Shown here: in pieces, positions 27,097 to 36,165 of the stretch | Numbering within the stretch: the stretch's first letter is position 1 | Layout of the letters: each line of letters starts with the position of its first letter | Assembly: GCA_036496385.1 (NCBI GenBank) | Contig: DASXLD010000070.1 | Span: forward strand, 62,001 to 126,000 | Reading direction: 5' to 3' | DNA length: 64,000 nucleotides | Source of the DNA: Schlegelella_A sp036496385 | Lineage (GTDB): Bacteria; Pseudomonadota; Gammaproteobacteria; Burkholderiales; Burkholderiaceae_C | Notes under the pieces: generated by a model | Told to the model about the DNA's origin: nothing | Databases searched by the model: none | What the model saw: only the letters and a program-made list of their open reading frames with translations | Program-made: the position numbers and the translations under genes

Positions 27097-27978
27097 ATGG
27101 ATAAGCGCGTCCATTTCGGCTCGCCCTGGCTGCCCTACGCCCTGGTCTTGCCGCAGATCGCGGTCACGCTGGTGTTCTTCGTCTGGCCTGCCGCGGAGAC
27201 GCTGTACTACTCGGTGCTGCTGCAGGACGCGTTCGCATCGAAGATCCAGTTCGTCTGGTTCGACAACTTCATTACCCTCTTCCACGACTCGCACTACCTC
27301 GCGTCCTTCAAGATCACCGTGATGTTCTCGGCGATCGTCGCCGTCACCGGCCTGGCCCTGTCGCTGCTGCTCGCGGTGTTCGCCGACCGCGTGCTGCGCG
27401 GCTCGCGCGTCTACAAGACCTTGCTGGTCTGGCCCTATGCCGTCGCCCCCGCGGTGGCGGGCATCCTGTGGCTGTTCATGCTGTCGCCTTCGATCGGCAC
27501 GCTCACCTACGCGCTGCGCGGCTTCGGCATCGACTGGAACTACTACGTCAACCCCGGCCAGGCGATGCTGCTCATCTGCGTGGCCGCGGTCTGGAAGCAG
27601 ATCAGCTACAACTTCCTCTTCTTCCTCGCCGGGCTGCAGGCGATTCCGTCCTCGCTGATCGAAGCGGCGGCCATCGACGGCGCCGGTCCGGTGCGGCGCT
27701 TCTGGACGATCGTCTTCCCGCTGCTGTCGCCGACCGCGTTCTTCCTGCTCGTCGTCAACGTCGTCTACGCGTTCTTCGACACCTTTGCCATCGTCGACTC
27801 GACCACGCAGGGAGGCCCGGGCCAGGCGACGCAGACCCTGGTCTACAAGATCTTCCAGGACGGCGTCCAGGCGTTGGACCTCGGCGGCTCGGCGGCGCAG
27901 TCTGTCGTGCTGATGGTGATCGTGATCGCGCTCACCGTCGTGCAGTTCCGCTGGGTCGAGCGCAAGGTGCAGTACTAG
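27097..27978 (+). CDS. ugpA: sn-Glycerol-3-phosphate ABC transporter permease UgpA (293 aa)
   Basis: An inner-membrane permease with about six hydrophobic segments, beginning at LPYALVLPQIAVTLVFFVWPAAE. The EAA loop that contacts the ATPase is EAAAIDGAGPVRRFWTIVFP. Length and the order in the operon (66 bases after ugpB, 14 bases before ugpE) identify it as UgpA. Confidence 0.94.
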   Translation: MDKRVHFGSPWLPYALVLPQIAVTLVFFVWPAAETLYYSVLLQDAFASKIQFVWFDNFITLFHDSHYLASFKITVMFSAIVAVTGLALSLLLAVFADRVLRGSRVYKTLLVWPYAVAPAVAGILWLFMLSPSIGTLTYALRGFGIDWNYYVNPGQAMLLICVAAVWKQISYNFLFFLAGLQAIPSSLIEAAAIDGAGPVRRFWTIVFPLLSPTAFFLLVVNVVYAFFDTFAIVDSTTQGGPGQATQTLVYKIFQDGVQALDLGGSAAQSVVLMVIVIALTVVQFRWVERKVQY

Positions 27979-27992
27979 GGCCTGGCAACGCC

Positions 27993-28841
27993 ATGATCGA
28001 GCGCCGCCCGTTCCTCAACCTCGTGCGCCACGCCGTGCTGATCGGCGCCGTGGCGGTGATCCTGTTCCCGGTCTACCTCGCCTTCGTCGCCTCGACGCTG
28101 TCGTTCGACGAGGTGCTGCACGTGCCGATGCAGCTGTGGCCGGGGCACCACCTGCTGGAGAACTACGCCGACGTCATGGCCCACGGCAGCGCCAAGGGCT
28201 CGAGCGCGCCGGTCGGAAGGATGATGATCAACAGCCTCGTCATGGCGCTCGTCATCGCCATCGGCAAGATCGCGATCTCGATCATCTCGGCCTTCGCCAT
28301 CGTCTACTTCCGCTTCCCGTTTCGCCAGACCGTCTTCTGGATAATCTTCATCACCTTGATGCTGCCGGTCGAGGTGCGCATCCTGCCCACCTACCAGGTC
28401 GCGGCGAACCTGAAGCTCATCGATACCTACGCCGGGCTGACGCTGCCGCTGATCGCCTCGGCGACCGCGACCTTCCTCTTTCGCCAGTTCTTCCTCACCA
28501 TCCCCGACGAGTACGCCGAGGCCGCCCGCATCGACGGCGCCGGCCCGCTGCGCTTTTTCAAGGACGTGGTGCTGCCGCTCTCGCGCACTAATATCGCGGC
28601 GCTGTTCGTGATCATGTTCATCTACGGCTGGAACCAGTACCTTTGGCCGCTGCTCGTGACGACGCAGGAGAGCATGTACACGACCGTGATCGGCATCAAG
28701 CGAATGATCCCCGGCGGCGATGCTGCGGCCGAGTGGCACCTGGTGATGGCCACCGCGATCCTCGCGATGCTGCCGCCGGCGCTGGTGGTGCTGCTGATGC
28801 AGAAGTGGTTCGTCAAGGGCCTCGTCGATACCGAGAAATGA
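27993..28841 (+). CDS. ugpE: sn-Glycerol-3-phosphate ABC transporter permease UgpE (282 aa)
   Basis: The second inner-membrane permease. The N-terminal helix LVRHAVLIGAVAVILFPVYLAFVAST and the EAA loop EAARIDGAGPLRFFKDVVLP are present, with NQYLWPLLVTTQ near the C-terminus, a UgpE/MalG-type signature. The ATG at 27993 is chosen; the frame is open far upstream but overlaps ugpA. It ends MQKWFVKGLVDTEK, the usual UgpE C-terminus. Confidence 0.94.
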   Translation: MIERRPFLNLVRHAVLIGAVAVILFPVYLAFVASTLSFDEVLHVPMQLWPGHHLLENYADVMAHGSAKGSSAPVGRMMINSLVMALVIAIGKIAISIISAFAIVYFRFPFRQTVFWIIFITLMLPVEVRILPTYQVAANLKLIDTYAGLTLPLIASATATFLFRQFFLTIPDEYAEAARIDGAGPLRFFKDVVLPLSRTNIAALFVIMFIYGWNQYLWPLLVTTQESMYTTVIGIKRMIPGGDAAAEWHLVMATAILAMLPPALVVLLMQKWFVKGLVDTEK

Positions 28842-28850
28842 TGCCCCCAC

Positions 28851-28916
28851 GCTCACTTCCTTCGCTGCCCCCCGCGGGGGCGCGGCCGGTCTTGGGAACG
28901 GCCCGGCGACCGGCCG
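28851..28916. repeat. Burkholderiales-type intergenic hairpin repeat between ugpE and ugpC (copy A)
   Basis: The stretch begins GCTCACTTCCTTCGCTG and contains the perfect 12-base palindrome CCCCCGCGGGGG at 28869-28880, followed by a GGGAACGGCCCGG tail. I recognise this layout from short dispersed intergenic repeats in Burkholderiales genomes. It sits inside the ugp operon, where it could act as a transcript-stability element. A second copy-like element lies at 32787-32860. Confidence 0.55.
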
Positions 28917-28932
28917 GGGCGCGGAGCTAACC

Positions 28933-30035
<1,103 letters not shown>

Positions 30036-30039
<4 letters not shown>

Positions 30040-30788
30040 CCACGCCCTGGCCATATCCACGCTGGATCGCGCACCGCGGCGCCGGCAAGCTCGCGCCCGA
30101 GAACACGCTGGCAGCGTTTCGCCTCGGCGCGGCGTACGGCTTTCGTGCGTTCGAGTGCGACGTCAAGCTGTCGGCCGACGGCGTTCCCTTCCTCCTCCAC
30201 GACGCGACGCTGGAACGGACGACCTCGGGCCGCGGCCCGGCCGCGGCGCTGCCCTGGAGCGAGCTGGCGCGCCTCGACGCCGGCGGCTGGCACAGCCGCG
30301 CCTTCGCCGGCGAACCGATCGCGAGCTTCGCTGCGGCGGCGCGCTACTGCCTGCGCAACGGGTTCGCGCTCGATGTCGAGCTCAAGCCTTCGCCCGGCGC
30401 CGAGCGCGAGACCGGGCGCGCGGTCGCGGCGATGGCCGCGACGCTCTGGGCAGGCGCCGCCCTGCCGCCCTTGCTCAGCTCGTTTCGCCTCGACGCTCTC
30501 GAGGGCGCACGCGACGGCGCGCCGGCATTGCCGCGCGCACTCCTGCTCGATAGCCTGCGCAACGGCTGGCTCGACGAAGCGCGTGCACTCGGCTGCATCG
30601 CGGTCGTCTGCCACCATGCGCTCGTCGACGCGAGCGTCCTCGTGACGACGCACGGCGCGGGCCTTCGCGCCTGCGCCTACACCGTCAATGATCCTGCCGA
30701 AGCTCGCAGGCTCGACACGCTCGGCGTCGACAGCCTCGTCACCGACGCGGTCGATCGCTTCTCGCCCGCCGCCGCGGTCGCCGACTGA
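30036..30788 (+). CDS. ugpQ: Glycerophosphodiester phosphodiesterase UgpQ (250 aa)
   Basis: Hydrolyses glycerophosphodiesters to glycerol-3-phosphate and an alcohol. The catalytic motif H-R-G-A-G-x-x-A-P-E-N-T is at the N-terminus, followed by the metal-binding ECDVKLSADGVPFLLHD, and the C-terminal TVNDPAEARRLDTLGVDSLVTD. The start is GTG and overlaps the ugpC stop (GTGA), so translation is coupled. It is cytoplasmic, with no signal peptide, as expected for UgpQ. Confidence 0.94.
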
Positions 30789-30799
30789 GGCGCGGCGAT

Positions 30800-31402
30800 T
30801 CAGCCCGGCGTTGCGCCCATCGGCTCCTCGGCGCCGCGAACGCGCGCGTAGATGCGCGTGCTGCGCGGCTCGCCCGCCGGCGTCATCGAATCGAAACGCA
30901 GCAGCGCTTCGAGCGTGAAGCCGGCGCGCTCGGCGAGCTTCCAGCTGCGCTCGTTGCGGTCGTCCATGCGGATCTCGACGCGCCGCGCGTCGAGCACATC
31001 GAAGGCCATCCGAGCCATCGCCCGCACCGCCTCGGTCATGAAACCGCGCTGCTCGCACCCGGTCCTGCGCCAGTAGCCGATCTCGAACTTGCGCAGCGCC
31101 CAATCGATGCGATGCAGACCGGCGGCGCCGACGAGCTCACCGTCGCCGCCCTCGGCGCGGCGCAAGAAGAGCAGCATGACGAAATCCTCGCGCAGCAGAA
31201 AGCGCGCCTGCTGGCGGCGGCAATGCGCCTCCGACTCGTCGACCGTCGGCAACGTCCCCGCCCAGGGCAGCCACGGCGCGAGTTCGCCGTGCGAGGCACG
31301 GATCGCGTCGTTGAGGATGCGGCCGTCGCCCGGCCGCGGCACGCGCAGGACGAGCCGCTCGGTCTCGAGGCGCTCCGGGACGTCGATCAGCAGCGGGTCC
31401 AT
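30800..31402 (-). CDS. GNAT N-acetyltransferase, RimJ/RimL-like (200 aa)
   Basis: The RimJ/RimL (Acetyltransf_3) family pattern is clear: ETERLVLRVPRPGDG near the start, then GAAGLHRIDW, EIGYWRRTGCEQRGFMTEAV (acetyl-CoA binding region) and the C-terminal RVEIRMDDRNERSWKLAERAGFTLEA. It transfers acetyl groups to a protein N-terminus or a small amine; the substrate is unknown. The ATG at 31402 is used because the longer open frame is low-complexity. It converges on ugpQ (11 bases between stops) and is separated from the MFS gene by 10 bases. Confidence 0.85.
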   Translation of the reverse strand: MDPLLIDVPERLETERLVLRVPRPGDGRILNDAIRASHGELAPWLPWAGTLPTVDESEAHCRRQQARFLLREDFVMLLFLRRAEGGDGELVGAAGLHRIDWALRKFEIGYWRRTGCEQRGFMTEAVRAMARMAFDVLDARRVEIRMDDRNERSWKLAERAGFTLEALLRFDSMTPAGEPRSTRIYARVRGAEEPMGATPG

Positions 31403-31412
31403 CGCGCAGCTC

Positions 31413-32783
31413 TCAGGTGACGACGATGCGCGCGCCGACGTCGGCCTCGGCGCCGAGCCACTCGTCGACGCGCTCGGCCGCGGGCAGCTCGCGGACGCGC
31501 CGGATGACGCCGAGCTGCCACGCGACCGCAGCGAGCAGCAGCGATCCGGCCCCGGCGACGGCGAGCGACGCGCGCAGGCCGACATGCTCGCCGAGCCAGC
31601 CGCCGAGCAGCGCGCCCGGGCCGGCGGGGATCAGGATCAACCAGCGCATCGTGCTCGTCATCCGGCCGAGCAGCGGCACCGGCGTGACCGCCTGGCGCAG
31701 TGCCAGGAAGTTGATGAAGATGAACACCGCGCCGGTCGAGAACATCGTCAGCATGGCCGCGAACGCAGCGACGCCCCACTCGTTGGCCGGCGTCACCGCG
31801 AGCAGCAGCCAGCCGGCGCCGCAGACCGCGAAGCCGAGGATGAGGCAAGGCCCCGGGCCGATCCTGCGGCTGATGCGATTGCCGAAGACGCTCGCGATCA
31901 CGGTGCCGATGCCCATGCCGGTGTAGCTCAGGCCGACGGCCTGCTCCGACAGGCCGAGAGTGCGCGTCGCGAACAGGATCTGGACGACGATCGCCGCCTG
32001 ATGGCACGCCTGCCAGGCGCCGACCGCGAGCGCCAGCGCGACGAGCAGACGATGGCGCGCGACGAAGCGGACGCCTGCCTTCAGGTCGGCCCAGAATGCG
32101 CTCCCGCGGGCGCCGGCAGCGCGCACGTTCGCCGCCGTCTCGTGGACGGCGACCCCGCGCAGGATCGCGGCCGAGACCGTCACCAGCGCCGCATCGACGA
32201 GAAGCGCGAGCGGGGCGCCGACGATCTTGATCAGCGCGCCGGCGAGACCCGGCCCGGCGACCTCGGCGCCCGACGAGGCGAGCGCGTTCTTCGCGTGCGC
32301 CTCGACCAGCCGCTCGCGCGGGACGACCTGCGTGAGAACGATCTGCGCCGCACTGCCGGCGACCGTGTAGACGCTGCCGAGGACAAAGCCGCACGCGTAC
32401 AGCCAGCGGATCGAGAGCCAGCCGAGCCACCACGCGACCGGGACGCTGAGGACGACGAGCGCGATCGTCAGCTCGCCGGCGATATAGACCGGCAGCTTCT
32501 TGACGCGGTCGAGCCAGACTCCGGCGGGCAGCGAGAGGAGGACGAAGGGCAGGATCTCGACCGCGCTCAGCAACCCCATCTGCGTCGGCGTTGCGTGCAG
32601 CAGCACCGCCGCGGTCAGCGGCAGCGCGAGCATCGTCACCTGGCCGCCGAACGAGCTGATCAGGATCGACGTCCACAGCCGCCGGTACGCGCGGTCGCGC
32701 AGGAGGTCGTGGGCGGGCAGCGACGGCAGCCAGCGCCGCGCAATCTCGCTCCACCTTGTCTGTCTGGGCCACCATGTCTGCAT
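31413..32783 (-). CDS. MFS transporter, EntS/enterobactin-exporter-like (456 aa)
   Basis: About ten to twelve hydrophobic helices in the major facilitator arrangement, with the loop motif PAGVWLDRVKKLPVY between helices 2 and 3. The EntS/MFS_3 group exports siderophores or drugs; the substrate here is unknown. The ATG at 32783 (MQTWWPRQ) is chosen because a GTG at 32792 falls in a dispersed repeat. It is probably co-transcribed with the downstream GNAT gene. Confidence 0.8.
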   Translation of the reverse strand: MQTWWPRQTRWSEIARRWLPSLPAHDLLRDRAYRRLWTSILISSFGGQVTMLALPLTAAVLLHATPTQMGLLSAVEILPFVLLSLPAGVWLDRVKKLPVYIAGELTIALVVLSVPVAWWLGWLSIRWLYACGFVLGSVYTVAGSAAQIVLTQVVPRERLVEAHAKNALASSGAEVAGPGLAGALIKIVGAPLALLVDAALVTVSAAILRGVAVHETAANVRAAGARGSAFWADLKAGVRFVARHRLLVALALAVGAWQACHQAAIVVQILFATRTLGLSEQAVGLSYTGMGIGTVIASVFGNRISRRIGPGPCLILGFAVCGAGWLLLAVTPANEWGVAAFAAMLTMFSTGAVFIFINFLALRQAVTPVPLLGRMTSTMRWLILIPAGPGALLGGWLGEHVGLRASLAVAGAGSLLLAAVAWQLGVIRRVRELPAAERVDEWLGAEADVGARIVVT

Positions 32784-32786
32784 GGT

Positions 32787-32860
32787 GCTCACCTTGCTTT
32801 CCTTCGCGGCTCCCCGGATCGCGGGGAACCTGGTGGGCCGTTCGGCCCGGGTGCGGCGGA
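32787..32860. repeat. Degenerate copy of the intergenic hairpin repeat (copy B)
   Basis: Begins GCTCACCTTGCTTTCCTTCGC, then an imperfect CCCCGG...GCGGGG hairpin at about 32812-32826, then CGGCCCGGG. The order of blocks matches copy A at 28851, with differences in spacing. It lies just upstream of the MFS gene. Confidence 0.45.
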
Positions 32861-33159
32861 AGAAACGAAGGTTCGATCGACTCTTCCGCTGATCTCTCAG
32901 CGGTCTTCGATCGAAGAGCTGAGACTGGCTAGATCGGCGCTGCCGGATTGCCGGCCGAGCACTGGGCCATGACGCCGACGATGCCGCGCGCCGACAGCCA
33001 TGCCGCGCCGGAGGCGCTCTGGGCTTGGAGGTGCGTGGTGCGGTTCATGTCTGTCTCGATGAAGCGAAAAGGGATCCTAGCAGCGGTGTCGCGAGCGCGG
33101 CAAGTGAATAAGTCACTCGCGTTGCGGCATACCCACGCGTCCTCTGGACGGAGGATGCG
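32861..33159. other. Intergenic region upstream of the MFS gene, no gene seen
   Basis: Together with the repeat to its left, this is about 370 bases without a gene. It holds the 14-base palindrome described separately and otherwise only open frames with no recognisable protein features. argJ terminates at its right edge. Confidence 0.4.
32904..32917. promoter_or_regulatory. Perfect 14-base palindrome TCTTCGATCGAAGA
   Basis: TCTTCGATCGAAGA reads the same on both strands. It lies about 120 bases before the MFS start, a place where a dimeric repressor operator could be. No adjacent regulator gene is present, so this is only a candidate. Confidence 0.35.
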
Positions 33160-34389
33160 TCACGACCGGTAGTCGGCGTTGATCCGAACGTAGTCGGTGC
33201 TGAAGTCGCACGTCCAGACCGTCGCTGCCGCCGCGCCGCGGTGCAGGTCGACGCGCACCGTGATCTCGCTCTGCTTCATGACGCGCTGGCCGTCTTCCTC
33301 GCGATAGCTCGGCCGCCGGCCGCCGCCTGCGACGACGTGGACATCGTCGAGGAAGAGGTCGATCTTCGTCTGGTCGAGATCGGCGACGCCGGCGTAGCCG
33401 ACCGCGGCCAGGATGCGGCCGAGGTTCGGGTCGCTGGCGAAGAACGCGGTCTTGACGAGCGGCGAGTGAGCGATCGCGTAGGCTGCGCGGCGGCACTCGG
33501 CGACGCTCGCACCGCCTTCGACGCGCACGGTGATGAACTTGGTCGCGCCCTCGCCGTCGCGAACGATCGCCTGCGCAAGCCGGTGCGAAACGTCGACGAC
33601 GGCATCGCGCAGGACGCGGCCGTCGCTGCTGTCGAGGCTGGTGATCGGCGGGTTGCCGGCGCGTCCGGTGGCGATCAGGACGAACGAATCGTTGGTCGAC
33701 GTGTCGCCGTCGATCGTGATGCGGTTGAACGATGCGTCGACAGCCTCCTGCACGAGCGGCTGCAGCACCGCCGGGTCGATCGCGGCGTCGGTGGCGACGA
33801 ACCCGAGCATCGTCGCCATGTCGGGGCGAATCATGCCGGCGCCCTTGCTGATGCCGGTGACGGCGACCGCGCGGCCGCCGATCTGCACCATGGCCGACGC
33901 CGCCTTCGGCACCGTGTCGGTCGTCATGATCGCCTCGGCCGCCTCGAGCCAGGCGTCCGGGCGCGCCGCCGCCAGTGCCGTCGGCAGCGCTGCTTCGATC
34001 CGATCGTGCGGCAGCGTCTCCATGATCACGCCGGTCGAGAACGGCAGCACCTGCTCGGGCCGGCAATCGAGCAGCCGCGCGAGCGCGGTGCAGGTCGAGC
34101 GCGCCCGGGCGAGCCCGTCGGCGCCGGTGCCGGCATTGGCGTTGCCGGTGTTGACCAGCAGCGCCCGCACTTCGCCGCCGGCCGCCAGGTGCTCTCGGCA
34201 GAGCTGCACCGGTGCGGCAGAGAACCGATTTGACGTGAACACGCCGGCGACCGCGGCGCCGGGATCGACGCGGACGACCAGCACGTCGCGCCGGTTCGCC
34301 TTCCGCACGCCGGCCATCGCGACGCCCAGCGAGATGCCGGCAACGGGGCGAAGCGACGTCGCGTCAGGAGGTGCGAGGTTGACTGCCAT
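33160..34389 (-). CDS. argJ: Bifunctional ornithine acetyltransferase / N-acetylglutamate synthase (409 aa)
   Basis: ArgJ of arginine synthesis, transferring acetyl from N-acetylornithine to glutamate. The self-cleavage site is seen as KGAGMIRPDMATML, where the enzyme is cut before the threonine of A-T-M-L to give two subunits. The start MAVNLAPPDATSLRPVAGISLGV and the end FSTDYVRINADYRS are typical. It is a stand-alone gene, divergent from the HDO/RpfF cassette. Confidence 0.96.
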   Translation of the reverse strand: MAVNLAPPDATSLRPVAGISLGVAMAGVRKANRRDVLVVRVDPGAAVAGVFTSNRFSAAPVQLCREHLAAGGEVRALLVNTGNANAGTGADGLARARSTCTALARLLDCRPEQVLPFSTGVIMETLPHDRIEAALPTALAAARPDAWLEAAEAIMTTDTVPKAASAMVQIGGRAVAVTGISKGAGMIRPDMATMLGFVATDAAIDPAVLQPLVQEAVDASFNRITIDGDTSTNDSFVLIATGRAGNPPITSLDSSDGRVLRDAVVDVSHRLAQAIVRDGEGATKFITVRVEGGASVAECRRAAYAIAHSPLVKTAFFASDPNLGRILAAVGYAGVADLDQTKIDLFLDDVHVVAGGGRRPSYREEDGQRVMKQSEITVRVDLHRGAAAATVWTCDFSTDYVRINADYRS

Positions 34390-34567
34390 GGCGGGTGGTC
34401 TCGGGTGAAGTCCGGGGCATTGTCAGATCTTTCGCCGGAACCCCAGACGAGGCAGATGCCGTCGAGCGCGGCAAGGCACGCGTTCAGAGATCTCAGCTCT
34501 CAGACGGGAAATCGCCACAGGATTCATTGCCGAGGACAATGCACTTCTCGCAACCCCCTGACCGACT
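34390..34567. promoter_or_regulatory. Divergent region between argJ and the HDO/rpfF cassette
   Basis: About 180 bases; the edge where composition changes from GC-rich backbone to the AT-richer cassette. I see no convincing -35/-10 pair or operator, apart from a short CATTG...CAATG inverted pair near 34530. The HDO gene begins with GTG at 34568 and has no strong ribosome-binding site. Confidence 0.3.
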
Positions 34568-35215
34568 GTGACCCCCTTCTTCGTTGACCTCGTCACCCGC
34601 ACAGATGAAGCACGGCGCCAGTTCGAGACCAACCCGCACGTGCTCCGCATCGTGGCCTCCGGGCTCTCTGTTGAAAGATATCGGAAGCTGCTACTTGAGC
34701 TGTATCACGTTGTTTGGCATTTCAATCCAACTTGCGCTGCCGCGGCAAGCCGGATGGGCGTCGAGCATTCACAGGTTCGGCACTTTCTCTACGAACACAT
34801 GATGGAGGAAAAGGGACACGAAGAATGGGTTGTGAACGACCTGAAGGTCGTTGGAGTGGAGCGTCAGGCGGTTCTGCAGTACCGGCCAAGCAAGTGGATG
34901 CTTGCATTGAATGGCTACAACTATTGGTCGGCAGACCGGAGACATCCTTGCTCGGTCTTGGGTATGGTCTATGCCCTAGAAGTGATCGCTTCCGTGTATG
35001 GCGGGCCAATCGCGACAGCGATCAAGGAATCCCTCTTGCTTGAAGGCGACAAGGGCATATCTTTCATCACATCTCACGTCACGATGGATGCCGAGCACAT
35101 GGCGGAACTGAGGATCGTTCTCAACAAGATCAGCGACGAAGCCTCTCAAGAGGCGATCGTCGAATCCGTCGGCTTCAATTTCGACTACTTCACCTGCGTA
35201 CTCGAAGCGATATGA
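34568..35215 (+). CDS. Heme-oxygenase-like diiron (HDO/TenA-PqqC superfamily) protein, 215 aa
   Basis: An all-helical protein of the heme-oxygenase-like fold. Candidate metal ligands are E44 (LLLELYHVVWHF), E81 and H84 (HMMEEKGHEEW), E138 (VYALEVIAS) and H170, D174 and H177 (SHVTMDAEH). The H-x3-D-x2-H pattern preceded by one Glu about 32-36 residues earlier is that of HDO diiron oxygenases/oxidases such as CADD and UndA, and differs from heme-binding members. UndA acts on medium-chain fatty acids. The gene starts with GTG and its stop overlaps the ATG of the rpfF homologue (ATGA), so the two products are made together. GC is clearly low (29 of 60 in bases 34681-34740). The substrate is unknown; modification of the RpfF product or its precursor is inference. 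Confidence 0.75.
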   Translation: MTPFFVDLVTRTDEARRQFETNPHVLRIVASGLSVERYRKLLLELYHVVWHFNPTCAAAASRMGVEHSQVRHFLYEHMMEEKGHEEWVVNDLKVVGVERQAVLQYRPSKWMLALNGYNYWSADRRHPCSVLGMVYALEVIASVYGGPIATAIKESLLLEGDKGISFITSHVTMDAEHMAELRIVLNKISDEASQEAIVESVGFNFDYFTCVLEAI

Positions 35216-36150
35216 GTGCTGTGCCTGCCTTGCCTGGCCCACTCGATCGGCAATACAAGTACATGTGGCTCGAGTGGGACGCAGAGTTCGCCGTCCTGAC
35301 GGCGCGGATTTCAGTTCATCCGATTCAGTGTTACAGCCTTGCCGCAATGGCGGAGCTGCAGCAAGTTTTCAACGACATTTCGGCCAACCCTGGCCTGGTC
35401 AAGCACTTCGTGATGGCATCCGGGGTGCCGAACGTGTTCAATTTCGGCGGTGACCTGTCCCTCTTCGTTCTTCTCGTTCGCGCCCGCGATGTTGACTCGC
35501 TGAAGCTTTACGCACGTCGCTGTGTCGACCTCGTTTGGTGGCTGGAAAACGCAGCCCAAATCGGCGTTCACACGACAGCCTTGGTGCAAGGCGACACGTT
35601 GGGCGGCGGGCTGGAGTCAGCTCTTCTTCACCACAATGTGATCTTCGAGCGAAGTGCCCAAGCGGGATTCCCTGAGGTGCTCTTCAATCTTTTCCCCGGA
35701 ATGGGTGCATGGCACCTCACCGTTCGGAAAGGCGGCTTTGCGATCGCGAATGACATGATTCTGTCCGGGCAGATCTATACGGCTGACCAATTGCATCGGG
35801 CTGGCCTTGTGGACCTCGTCGTCGACGACGGCACTGGCGAGGTTGCACTCGACAAGATCATTCGGTCCGCGCACCCGAGACTGCGCGGAATGTTGACGGC
35901 ACTGCAGGCGCGGCGAATCGCGGCGCCCATCACGTATGAGTCGCTTCAGACCGTCGTGGAACTCTGGGCGGTGAGCGCCCTCCGACTCAAGGATCGGGAT
36001 CTGCGACTGATGGAGCGGCTCGCCCGAGCTCAGGTTCGAAAGGTAGGCGGCGCCGCTGAGGGTGCAGTCGAGGAGATTAAGCGGATCGAACTGGACACGG
36101 CATGGGGCTTCGAGCGCACCGGACTGAGTGAGTGGAGCACCCTCACCTGA
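35212..36150 (+). CDS. rpfF: RpfF-type DSF synthase (enoyl-CoA hydratase family, 312 aa)
   Basis: Crotonase-fold enzyme matching RpfF, which makes cis-2-unsaturated fatty-acid signals (DSF) from acyl-ACP by dehydration and thioester cleavage. The family features are all here: FNFGGDL at 76-82 (oxyanion hole), ALVQGDTLGGGLESAL with Glu135, and GFPEVLFNLFPGMGAW with Glu155. The two catalytic glutamates are 20 residues apart, as E141/E161 in Xanthomonas RpfF. The C-terminal helix with LRLMERLARAQVRK also matches. An extra tail of about 30 residues follows. It is translationally coupled to the HDO gene and convergent with a hybrid kinase, 15 bases between stops. Confidence 0.9.
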   Translation: MSAVPALPGPLDRQYKYMWLEWDAEFAVLTARISVHPIQCYSLAAMAELQQVFNDISANPGLVKHFVMASGVPNVFNFGGDLSLFVLLVRARDVDSLKLYARRCVDLVWWLENAAQIGVHTTALVQGDTLGGGLESALLHHNVIFERSAQAGFPEVLFNLFPGMGAWHLTVRKGGFAIANDMILSGQIYTADQLHRAGLVDLVVDDGTGEVALDKIIRSAHPRLRGMLTALQARRIAAPITYESLQTVVELWAVSALRLKDRDLRLMERLARAQVRKVGGAAEGAVEEIKRIELDTAWGFERTGLSEWSTLT

Positions 36151-36165
36151 ACGAACTTCAGATGC

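Noticed and set aside
32948..33172. 74-codon plus-strand open frame before argJ
   Set aside because: No ribosome-binding site or protein features; overlaps the argJ stop from the opposite strand.
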